DNA of 18,299 nt from Bacillota bacterium (GTDB lineage: Bacteria > Bacillota > Clostridia > Tissierellales > Sedimentibacteraceae). How positions within the stretch are numbered: the stretch's first letter is position 1; every line of letters starts with the position of its first letter. The DNA is taken from the NCBI GenBank assembly GCA_023416855.1, contig JAEZGU010000092.1, positions 1 to 18,299 on the forward strand, in the 5' to 3' direction. Shown one piece after another: positions 7,628-14,362 of the stretch. The notes under the pieces were generated by a model that saw only the letters and a program-made list of their open reading frames with translations, was not told the DNA's origin and did not search any database. A program made the translations under genes and the position numbers.

Positions 7628-9730
7628 TTACCACCAAATTTTTTTTAAAACTACATCTGCTTTAAATAAATCTGCATCTATACTTATTTCTAAGACACCT
7701 TCTTGGATTTCCATTAACGATCTGGCTATGGCAAGACCTAATCCGCTTCCTTCTGAGCTTCTTGATTCATCGCCTCTTTTAAATCTTTCCATCAACTCTT
7801 CAGCAGGGATATTAAGCTCATATGCTGAAACATTTTTGAAGCTCACTCTTACTTCATTTTCTGTTTCTGAAATATTTATATAGACTCTTGAGCCTTTAAT
7901 TGCATATTTGAAAATATTAGACAACAAATTTTCCATTACTCTGCTTAATAATCTTCCGTCTGCCCATGCATATATTTTTTCTTTTGAAGTAGATACTTTA
8001 AATATCAATTCTGATTCTTGAATTTTTTCGTCTAATTCTCCTAACATCTGAGTTATTAATGCATTTACATTTACTTTATCAAATTTTGCTTCTATACTTC
8101 CGCTTGTTGCTTTTGCTGCTTCAAACAAATCCTCAGTAAGTGTTTTTAATCTTTTAGATTTTCTATCTAAAACCTCCAAATATTTTGGAGCATTGTCTGA
8201 GCAAATACCTTCTCTTTTTAACAAATCAATATATGAAATAATTGAAGTTAACGGTGTTTTTATATCATGGGAAACATTAGTTATTAATTCAGTTTTTAGT
8301 TTCTCACTTTTTACTTCATTTTGAACAGCTGTTTTAAGTCCGCTTGTCATTTCATTTATATTTTCTACAAGCTGATTAAATTCACCGGTTCCCTCTAAGA
8401 TTATTTTATTTTCATAATCACCGTTGTTTATTATTTGTATGCCTTCCCTTATTGTTTCAAATTTATTTACTTTTTTATACACGTAGTAAACAGATGATAT
8501 GATTATAATTACCAACAGAGGAGGATTATTTAAACTATATGCAGATAATGTAATTAATGCAACTATTGCTCCTATTGATTTAATCATCAAAGGTCCTCTT
8601 GCAAATAATTTTACGATATTATTAATTAATGATTCAAATAGTAAATATATCAATGAATTCTTTACAGCAGTTTTGTTTTTTATATGTCTTACTATTGAGA
8701 AAAACAACACTAAGAATACTAATACTATTACTGTTACTGAAGAAAGAACAGCAAATTTCATAAAATTAAGGCTTGCAAACCTTAAATCCAATACTTTATA
8801 GAAATTAATATGAGCAAACAAAAACATCCCGGATATAAGCAGTAAATTTAAGTCCGTAGGAAATTTATCCAACTTGGCCATATGAATTTCATCATCGTTT
8901 TCTGTCCTGCCTGCAACTGATGTTAAATAAACAAAGCATGTCAGTATAACCAGAAAACATAAAACTATAACTATTGTATTTTTAATCAATATTTCTCTAT
9001 CAGAGTTCCATTTGTTTACTCTATATAGCAATCCCTCATCTGTTAAGCCTGCATATATAGCAGTTTTATTTCTTTGACTTTCTAACTTTTCAAATACATC
9101 ATTCATTGATGCAGAAAAGCTACCGTACCCGTTGTTAGGAAATATTTCTACAGATTTATTGTCAATAAGAATATACACATTAAATAATTTATAATAATTT
9201 TTATCAGGATTACTTGTGTTGGTTACAATATTTATTCCGTCAGTTGCATAGTAAATTAATCCCTTAGGATCGTTTAACTCATCTATTATTTGATTGTAGG
9301 TATTTAAATCAGCATTTAGAATTGTTTGTTTTACATTTTCAATTTCTTTGCTTTTTTCAGTCCAAAACAATTCCTTTGACTCCTGATTATTTTCGTAACC
9401 CTTTTCAGTTATATAGTTATTATATAAATTTGTTAGCTGCCAACTATCCTCTATTTCTAAATTATCGACAGTTCCTCCTTCAAGTATATAATCTTCACTT
9501 TTATATACTCGCAATACGTGTTCTAATCGATTTGCAGCATATCTAAGCTTATTGCTTACTGTGTTGCTCTCCAAATAATTTTTTACGGTAATGCTTTCGT
9601 AATTTTCTACATTGAGAAAAATATTCAAACCTGAAGATACACCTACTATAACGCATAACAAAAGCAAAATATATGCTGTACCTTTTGTGATTGTTTTTCT
9701 TTTATAAATCTTCCACTTTGTAACCAACAC
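7628..9730 (-). CDS. Membrane sensor histidine kinase
   Basis: The 700-residue protein autophosphorylates on His488 and passes phosphate to the adjacent OmpR-type regulator. It has TM1 at ~18-40, a ~205-residue outside sensor (41-248), TM2 at 250-272 and about four more membrane segments (294-312, 326-348, 384-400, 403-418). A HAMP-like linker (427-470), a dimerisation/phosphoacceptor helix with NVSHDIKTPLTSI (485-497) and an ATPase domain follow. The ATPase has the N-box ENLLSNIFKYA (Asn601) and the G2 box EGSGLGLAIA. The usual G1 DxGxG is replaced by FKNVSAYELNIPAEELMERF, as I recall in a set of clostridial kinases. The start appears to be GTG at 9730, behind AAGGTGG, overlapping the regulator gene by 29 bases. 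No sensor fold was recognised. Confidence 0.92.
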   Translation of the reverse strand: MLVTKWKIYKRKTITKGTAYILLLLCVIVGVSSGLNIFLNVENYESITVKNYLESNTVSNKLRYAANRLEHVLRVYKSEDYILEGGTVDNLEIEDSWQLTNLYNNYITEKGYENNQESKELFWTEKSKEIENVKQTILNADLNTYNQIIDELNDPKGLIYYATDGINIVTNTSNPDKNYYKLFNVYILIDNKSVEIFPNNGYGSFSASMNDVFEKLESQRNKTAIYAGLTDEGLLYRVNKWNSDREILIKNTIVIVLCFLVILTCFVYLTSVAGRTENDDEIHMAKLDKFPTDLNLLLISGMFLFAHINFYKVLDLRFASLNFMKFAVLSSVTVIVLVFLVLFFSIVRHIKNKTAVKNSLIYLLFESLINNIVKLFARGPLMIKSIGAIVALITLSAYSLNNPPLLVIIIISSVYYVYKKVNKFETIREGIQIINNGDYENKIILEGTGEFNQLVENINEMTSGLKTAVQNEVKSEKLKTELITNVSHDIKTPLTSIISYIDLLKREGICSDNAPKYLEVLDRKSKRLKTLTEDLFEAAKATSGSIEAKFDKVNVNALITQMLGELDEKIQESELIFKVSTSKEKIYAWADGRLLSRVMENLLSNIFKYAIKGSRVYINISETENEVRVSFKNVSAYELNIPAEELMERFKRGDESRSSEGSGLGLAIARSLMEIQEGVLEISIDADLFKADVVLKKIWW

Positions 9731-10394
9731 CCCACACCACCTTCAGATACCTTGGATTTTTTGGGTCAATTTCAATTTTTTCTCTTATCCTTCTGATATG
9801 GACTGCCACAGTATTTTCGGGATTAAATGAAGGTTCATTCCATACTTCTTCATATATATCATCAATTGAAAATACTTTACCTTTGTTTTTAGTAAGCAGC
9901 AATAATATCTTGTATTCAACTGGGGTTAATTTAACAGATTCACCATCAACAGTGACAATTTTTCTTTCATCATCCATAAATAAACTACCTGTTTTGTAAC
10001 AGTTGCTTCTTTCTACTTCTCCGGCACCACCTAATGTAGTATATCTTCTAAGTTGTGACTTAACCCTTGCCAATAGCTCTAATGGATTGAATGGTTTTGT
10101 AATATAGTCATCTGCTCCCATATTAAGACCAAACACAATATCTGTTTCTTCTGATTTTGCAGACAACATAATTACAGGAATATTTTTTATTTCCCTAATT
10201 TTAGATGTAGCCTTAATTCCGTCCATTTCCGGCATCATAATATCCATTATGACTAAATGCACCTCATTGTACTTAACCTTCTCTATGGCTTCTAAGCCTG
10301 AGTAGCATTTTAATATATTGTACCCTTCGTTTTTTAAATAAATTTCTATTGCTTCAACTATTTCTTTGTCATCATCACAAACTAAAATGTTCAT
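9702..10394 (-). CDS. OmpR/PhoB-family response regulator
   Basis: The 230-residue protein is a two-domain regulator. The receiver (1-118) has the acidic cluster DDD (7-9), phosphoacceptor Asp51 (VIMDIMMPEMDG), Ser78 and Lys100 (YITKPF), so all switch residues are present. The winged-helix DNA-binding domain (~128-230) contains LTPVEYKILLLL, VHIRRIREKIE and WGVGYKVE, typical of the OmpR/PhoB fold. AGGAGA precedes the ATG at 10394. Its start lies nine bases past the stop of the glycosidase-like gene, and its end overlaps the kinase start, so the three genes form one unit. Likely targets include its own operon promoter, but no direct-repeat binding site stood out there. Confidence 0.95.
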   Translation of the reverse strand: MNILVCDDDKEIVEAIEIYLKNEGYNILKCYSGLEAIEKVKYNEVHLVIMDIMMPEMDGIKATSKIREIKNIPVIMLSAKSEETDIVFGLNMGADDYITKPFNPLELLARVKSQLRRYTTLGGAGEVERSNCYKTGSLFMDDERKIVTVDGESVKLTPVEYKILLLLTKNKGKVFSIDDIYEEVWNEPSFNPENTVAVHIRRIREKIEIDPKNPRYLKVVWGVGYKVEDL

Positions 10395-10403
10395 TACTAT
10401 CTC

Positions 10404-11915
10404 CTATTTTAACCCTTCCAGTCCTTTTCGAACTGCATCTATAACATCTTGCTCCAAGTCTATACGATAGTTTCTTGAAACTGTTTTTTCAGCCTTTGAC
10501 ATATCGTAATCTTGACCATTCCATAAAACTGCAAGCTTAATTCTATCGTATTGAGTAATTTTGTTAAACATATCCTCAAACCATGCACCTTTGTTTCCTC
10601 CTAATGATGCGCCTGAGAATTCAGTAATCATCATTGGATGTTCAAAATGCTTAACATAGTCATAGTAAAAATGATCATATGCTTCTGCAAAGCTTCTCCA
10701 TATTTCGCCTCTATAATAGTTGCCTGTATTATATGCTGTTAGGCCAACTATATCTACATATTCATCTCCCGGGTAATAATTTAAGTAATGATTATATGCA
10801 TATCCAGGAAATGATTTTTCATTAGGATTCCATACCCAAATTAAATTATCTACTCCATGCTCTTTGAACTTATTGTATATGTATCTCCAGCATTCAATAA
10901 ATAAATCTGTATCTTTACCAATCAAGTGAGCTGAATACCACACCCATTCTCCATTCATCTCATTGTTTAATCTGAATAAAACAGGATGATCATATTCATT
11001 AAAGCTTTGCGCTAAGTGTTCTAAATAATCGTCATATTTCCCTTGTATTATTTCAAGAGTTATATCTTTTTCAACTCCATCAATCATATCTGTTGTATAT
11101 AAGCCATATTCAACTACTTTTCCCTGTTCCTTTGCTAAATTCATATAGTCTGTTTTGTAAGGACGAACAAATGAATTATATAATAAAACCACCGGAAATT
11201 CGTAGTTATACATTTGTTCAAGTTGCTTTAATTTATAATCATATGTAGGGTAAGTCGGCTCAAATATACCAAAATCAACTTTTTCATTATTAATAAAATA
11301 GTCATCATAAAACTTTAGTGTCTTTTCGTCAAATTGCTTCGGAACCGGTTTAAATACAGCATCTTCTTTCATTGTTCCCGTTTTGTTTATTAATTTAAAG
11401 CTTGGAATAATATAATCTATATAAACAGGATGTGCTGATTTTATAAACACTGTTATTATTTCTTTGTTATTTCTTGGGAAAGCAATCATAGCGTAGTAAT
11501 TACGATCAGTCTCATTTTCCTTAAGCTTCTTTCTTTCAAACAACGTTATATGGCCATATGTTCCTTTAAAGTTATGATTGTACTCTCTTGTAACTGTAAA
11601 ATCAGGATTTCTTAATATCCCTCTATTTCCGTAATTTATATATGTATTAAAATTATCTAAAGAATTTTCAAAATTATCATACAAAATATCAACCACTACA
11701 TTTTCTGATTCAAATCTACTTTTTACATTAACAATATCTTCATTTAATTTCAAATTATTCATAAGAACAATTTCATATCCGTATGGGTTGTTAGTGTATT
11801 TGTTGTATTCTGAGGAATAGGGAGTTAAAACCGTTGGATTCTCATCTGCATATGCAAAACTCATTAACGATATCAAAAACGACATAGCAATGGTAAATAT
11901 TCTCTTTAATTTCAT
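10404..11915 (-). CDS. Secreted GH26-like (beta-mannanase-type) glycoside hydrolase
   Basis: The 503-residue protein has a signal peptide (MKLKRIF, hydrophobic core, cleavage near AYA-DE at 23/24) and is probably exported. Residues ~25-215 form an N-terminal part I do not recognise. Residues ~215-500 look like a clan GH-A (beta/alpha)8 barrel of the GH26 type. They contain VLFRLNNEMNGEW with Glu319 as the putative acid/base, LIWVWNPNE (358-366), YPGDEYVDIVGLTAYN (381-396) and MMITEFSG with Glu432 as the putative nucleophile. Both glutamates being present suggests an active enzyme; the substrate may be mannan or another polysaccharide. The start at 11915 has AAAGGAG seven bases upstream; the longer frame to 12002 runs into a dispersed repeat. 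It is first in an operon with the regulator and kinase. Confidence 0.78.
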   Translation of the reverse strand: MKLKRIFTIAMSFLISLMSFAYADENPTVLTPYSSEYNKYTNNPYGYEIVLMNNLKLNEDIVNVKSRFESENVVVDILYDNFENSLDNFNTYINYGNRGILRNPDFTVTREYNHNFKGTYGHITLFERKKLKENETDRNYYAMIAFPRNNKEIITVFIKSAHPVYIDYIIPSFKLINKTGTMKEDAVFKPVPKQFDEKTLKFYDDYFINNEKVDFGIFEPTYPTYDYKLKQLEQMYNYEFPVVLLYNSFVRPYKTDYMNLAKEQGKVVEYGLYTTDMIDGVEKDITLEIIQGKYDDYLEHLAQSFNEYDHPVLFRLNNEMNGEWVWYSAHLIGKDTDLFIECWRYIYNKFKEHGVDNLIWVWNPNEKSFPGYAYNHYLNYYPGDEYVDIVGLTAYNTGNYYRGEIWRSFAEAYDHFYYDYVKHFEHPMMITEFSGASLGGNKGAWFEDMFNKITQYDRIKLAVLWNGQDYDMSKAEKTVSRNYRIDLEQDVIDAVRKGLEGLK

Positions 11916-11952
11916 AAAAGCTCCTTTTTCTCTTAAGTTTTTTGTCTTTCTA

Positions 11953-11981
11953 ATTTTACCAAGACATAACATTAATGTCAA
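11953..11981 (-). promoter_or_regulatory. Promoter of the GH26-like/two-component operon
   Basis: On the minus strand a perfect TTGACA (plus 11976-11981) stands 17 bases from TAAAAT (plus 11953-11958), which is preceded by TGG, an extended -10. Transcription would start about 30 bases before the ribosome site of the GH26-like gene. It is divergent to the promoter at 12050-12078. Confidence 0.82.
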
Positions 11982-11991
11982 TGAACAAACA

Positions 11992-12009
11992 CGGAACGAC
12001 ACAGGGGTC
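11992..12009 (+). repeat. Dispersed palindromic repeat, copy 1 (truncated)
   Basis: CGGAACGACACAGGGGTC equals the first 18 bases of the 28-base unit seen complete at 13010-13037. It breaks off inside the second stem arm and is followed two bases later by a complete copy. Confidence 0.8.
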
Positions 12010-12011
12010 TG

Positions 12012-12039
12012 CGGAACGACACGGAGGTCGTTCCCTACG
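12012..12039 (+). repeat. Dispersed palindromic repeat, copy 2 (complete)
   Basis: The 28-base unit begins CGGAACGAC and ends GTCGTTCCCTACG. GGAACGAC and GTCGTTCC form a perfect 8-bp stem over a 6-nt loop. It lies exactly between the two divergent promoters at 11953-11981 and 12050-12078. Confidence 0.85.
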
Positions 12040-12049
12040 TAAAAATACG

Positions 12050-12078
12050 TTGTTATAAGAAAGCAAACGTGCTATAAT
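12050..12078 (+). promoter_or_regulatory. Promoter of the nucleoside-recognition gene pair
   Basis: TTGTTA (12050-12055, 4 of 6 consensus bases) is 17 bases from a perfect TATAAT (12073-12078) preceded by TGC, giving an extended -10. The leader would be about 23 nt. Confidence 0.8.
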
Positions 12079-12107
12079 TTTTTTTATGATATCAGGAGGA
12101 TATGAGA

Positions 12108-12530
12108 ATGGTAACTTTAGATACATTTAAAAGAGGGTTTATGAATGGAATCACTACCCTTATAGATTTAATGAAAATATTAGTTCCTGTTTATGTAGGA
12201 GTACAGCTTTTGTCAATATCAGGATTATTAAATATTATAGCTGAATTCTTTGCGCCGGTTATGTCAGTATTCGGTTTACCCGGGGAGGCTTCCTTAATAT
12301 TGATATTGGGTTTTTTTTCAGGCATATATGCAGCATTAGGTGCCTTGGCCGCTATTCAGTTAACAGGGATTCAAATAACCACAATTGCAATAATGAGCTC
12401 CATAGCTCATAACTTAATAACTGAAGGTGCAGTTGTTAAAAAGTTAGGTGTTAGCACATTTGTCAGTGTATCTCTGCGTTTGTTATTTTCACTGATAATG
12501 GGATTTTTATTTTATAGGATAATTGGGTGA
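12108..12530 (+). CDS. Small nucleoside-recognition (Gate domain, SpmA/YjiH-like) membrane protein
   Basis: The 140-residue, very hydrophobic protein has about four membrane segments. It fits the half-size nucleoside-recognition (Gate) family related to SpmA/SpmB and to E. coli YjiH/YjiG. Visible features are LMKILVPVYVGVQLLSISGLL (21-41 region), a glycine-rich LGFFSGIYAALGALAA, and SSIAHNLITEG with H101-N102 in a membrane helix, a recurrent motif of the family. The start at 12108 is preferred to the ATG at 12102 because AGGAGG (12094-12099) is eight bases from the former and only two from the latter. The stop is followed within two bases by the start of its partner, so the two probably form a heteromeric membrane unit. 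Substrate and role are unknown. Confidence 0.82.
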   Translation: MVTLDTFKRGFMNGITTLIDLMKILVPVYVGVQLLSISGLLNIIAEFFAPVMSVFGLPGEASLILILGFFSGIYAALGALAAIQLTGIQITTIAIMSSIAHNLITEGAVVKKLGVSTFVSVSLRLLFSLIMGFLFYRIIG

Positions 12531-12531
12531 T

Positions 12532-12993
12532 ATGATGGACGTAGTGATGAGTATTATAATAAATTTGATTTCTTTTATATGGAGCATTGCAAGGGTATTA
12601 ATACCTATAATGATTGTAATTGAAATATTTAAAGATACGAAATTAATAGATAAGCTGTCAAATGCAATAAAACCTGTAACTAATTTCTTTACAGTCAGTG
12701 AGCAATCAGGTGTATCATTGGTATTTGGGATGGTTTTTGGATTAACAATAGGTGCCGGAGCAATAATACAGAGTGTGAAGGATTATAATATAGACAAGCG
12801 TAGTATATTTATAGTTACAATATTTTTGTCCTTGTTTCATGCAGTAATTGAGGATTCTATGCTTTTTGCAGGTGTAGGAGCAAATGTATTTTATATATTA
12901 ATAGCAAGATTAATATCAGCTACTTTGATGACATTCATTCTTTCAAGACTAATAAAAAAAGAAGCTTTTGAGATTGAAAAGCAAAATGATTAG
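12532..12993 (+). CDS. Small nucleoside-recognition (SpmB/YjiG-like) membrane protein
   Basis: The 153-residue partner of the preceding gene is also mostly membrane-embedded. IARVLIPIMIVIEIFKDTKLIDKL (split over residues 19-42) and FGLTIGAGAIIQ (69-80) match the family. LFHAVIEDSMLF places H103, E107 and D108 within a membrane segment, a motif I associate with SpmB/YjiG-like proteins. The tail is charged and cytosolic. The exact start is uncertain: ATG 12532 and ATG 12535 are both possible, with GGGTGA (12525-12530) overlapping the upstream stop. Translation is likely coupled. SpmA/SpmB act in spore-core dehydration in Bacillus, but these short proteins are widespread and need not be sporulation factors. 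The pair is followed by two dispersed repeat copies. Confidence 0.8.
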   Translation: MMDVVMSIIINLISFIWSIARVLIPIMIVIEIFKDTKLIDKLSNAIKPVTNFFTVSEQSGVSLVFGMVFGLTIGAGAIIQSVKDYNIDKRSIFIVTIFLSLFHAVIEDSMLFAGVGANVFYILIARLISATLMTFILSRLIKKEAFEIEKQND

Positions 12994-13009
12994 TTATAAT
13001 AATTATTAA

Positions 13010-13037
13010 CGGAACGACACAGGGGTCGTTCCCTACA
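13010..13037 (+). repeat. Dispersed palindromic repeat, copy 3 (complete)
   Basis: This 28-base unit has the same 8-bp stem as copy 2 (GGAACGAC with GTCGTTCC), loop ACAGGG and tail CTACA. It starts 16 bases after the stop of the gene pair and may end transcription coming from the left, although it has no T-run. Confidence 0.85.
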
Positions 13038-13039
13038 TA

Positions 13040-13053
13040 CCTGTACCGTTCCG
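13040..13053 (-). repeat. Dispersed palindromic repeat, fragment
   Basis: On the minus strand this reads CGGAACGGTACAGG, the first 14 bases of a unit. It has the GT variant at positions 8-9 also seen in copy 4. It sits three bases from copy 3 in the opposite orientation. Confidence 0.6.
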
Positions 13054-13058
13054 TTATT

Positions 13059-13086
13059 CGTAGGGAACAGTCTCCGTACCGTTCCG
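13059..13086 (-). repeat. Dispersed palindromic repeat, copy 4 (inverted, variant stem)
   Basis: On the minus strand it begins CGGAACGGTACGGAGAC and ends TGTTCCCTACG. Compared with copy 2, both stem arms are changed together: A-T to G-C, C-G to T-A, and G-C to G-U. The stem therefore still forms when read in this orientation. It lies seven bases from the hisS-type stop. Confidence 0.85.
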
Positions 13087-13092
13087 CGATCA

Positions 13093-14343
13093 TTATGACA
13101 ATTCTTTTATTTCTAATACTTCACTATTGTAAACAGCAAACTTATTAAACCCATATTCAGTAAATTGATTTAGTTGTTTCCCAAGCTTTTTAGCCTTTTC
13201 AATTATGGATACTGAATATCCATCATTTCTTAACTCGTCAGCTTTTCTCATAACATCTACATAGTTATCTGATGATTCAAATAACAACACTAATTTTGCC
13301 TGATTAGGAACTTTAAACTTTTCATCCATTAATTGATTTACTAATCTATCAAAACCGATAGAAAAACCTATGGCCGGAATAGATTCTCCAATGAAGTTTC
13401 CTACCATTTCATCGTATCTACCGCCACCTGCAATTGAATATCCTAAGTCCTTGTATGCTATTTCAAATATGGAGCCTGTATAATATCCCATACCTCTTAT
13501 TAGTGTAAAATCATATTCTATATCATACTTGCCTGATGCATATTCTCTTGACAATTCAAGAACTTCTTCTATTTCATTTATAACTTCTTCAGGTACTCCA
13601 TATTTATTTAAGCACTTAGTTCTTTCAATATTGATATTTTCAAGCGCTTCCATTAACTTATTGACAGGGTTCTCTGCATATTCTTTTGATCTTAACTCTT
13701 TTTCTATGCCTGCCATACCTATTTTATCTAACTTGTCTACAATTATGCACACATTGTCAAACTCTTCTTCTGTAAATCCACAATTCAATATTACGGCTTT
13801 TAACACTCTTCTGTCGTTAAATCTAACTATGAAATTACTTACACCTAAGGCAGTTAATGCTTTTGCTGTAGTGGCAATTAGTTCAAGCTCCGCTTTATTT
13901 GTACTGTCTCCGATTATATCTATATCACATTGTTTAAAGCTTCTGTATCTACCTTTCTGTGCTCTTTCAGCTCTAAACACATTGCCTACCTGCAATGCTT
14001 TAAAAACTGAAGGTAAATTTGCTTTGTTGTTGCAATAAAAACGACTAAGTGGAACGGTAAGATCGTATCTAAGCCCTAAATCAGCTAAATCATCCTCAGT
14101 TAAATTTTCTTTTGAAAAATCAAGCTTATCTCCTCTTTTTAATATTTTAAATATTAGCTTAAGATTTTCTCCACCCTTGCTTCCTATTAGGTTTTCAATA
14201 TTTTCTACAACTGGTGTTTCTATTAGTTCAAATCCGTTTTGTTTATATGTATTTACTATAACACCCTCAACATAATCTCTTATTTCTTTTTCCTGTGGTG
14301 TTATATCTCTCATCCCCTTTGCAGGGTTTAAATTTACTTTCAT
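13093..14343 (-). CDS. hisS: Histidyl-tRNA synthetase, divergent form
   Basis: The 416-residue class II synthetase charges tRNA-His. Motif 1 begins near GFELIETPVVENIE (37-50). Motif 2 is FRAERAQKGRYRSFKQCDIDIIG (split at 123-145). The histidine motifs are LIRGMGYYTGSIFEI (Arg283 present) and AGGGRYDEMVG (305-315), with motif 3 near GFSIGFDRL (326-334). Retention of the arginine in RGMGYYTG argues for an active enzyme rather than the HisZ paralogue. The wording SFKQCDIDIIG and RGMGYYTG differs from the usual bacterial RQFHQ and RGLDYYTG forms, suggesting an archaeal/eukaryal-like lineage. The anticodon-binding end (~345-416) is rather short. AAGGAGG lies five bases before the ATG. It follows dsdA by 19 bases, too short for a T-box. 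Confidence 0.93.
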   Translation of the reverse strand: MKVNLNPAKGMRDITPQEKEIRDYVEGVIVNTYKQNGFELIETPVVENIENLIGSKGGENLKLIFKILKRGDKLDFSKENLTEDDLADLGLRYDLTVPLSRFYCNNKANLPSVFKALQVGNVFRAERAQKGRYRSFKQCDIDIIGDSTNKAELELIATTAKALTALGVSNFIVRFNDRRVLKAVILNCGFTEEEFDNVCIIVDKLDKIGMAGIEKELRSKEYAENPVNKLMEALENINIERTKCLNKYGVPEEVINEIEEVLELSREYASGKYDIEYDFTLIRGMGYYTGSIFEIAYKDLGYSIAGGGRYDEMVGNFIGESIPAIGFSIGFDRLVNQLMDEKFKVPNQAKLVLLFESSDNYVDVMRKADELRNDGYSVSIIEKAKKLGKQLNQFTEYGFNKFAVYNSEVLEIKELS

Positions 14344-14362
14344 ATTTCCTCCTTGGTATCTT

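Noticed and set aside
11916..12002. Upstream extension of the GH26-like protein
   Set aside because: It reads through the promoter and a dispersed repeat; the internal ATG at 11915 has AAAGGAG and starts a proper signal peptide.
11992..13086. CRISPR array from repeated 28-base units
   Set aside because: The units occur in both orientations, as fragments, with a two-gene cassette between them and no regular spacers or cas genes.
13529..14038. 169-residue plus-strand open frame inside the histidyl-tRNA synthetase gene
   Set aside because: It lies wholly antisense to a conserved enzyme, is serine/leucine-rich as such shadows are, and has no ribosome site.
13093..14343. HisZ (regulatory subunit of ATP phosphoribosyltransferase) instead of HisRS
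   Set aside because: The arginine of RGMGYYTG and all class II motifs are kept, and no his biosynthesis genes are nearby.
14344..14362. T-box riboswitch before hisS
   Set aside because: Only 19 bases separate dsdA and hisS and they are taken up by the ribosome site; no T-box sequence is present.
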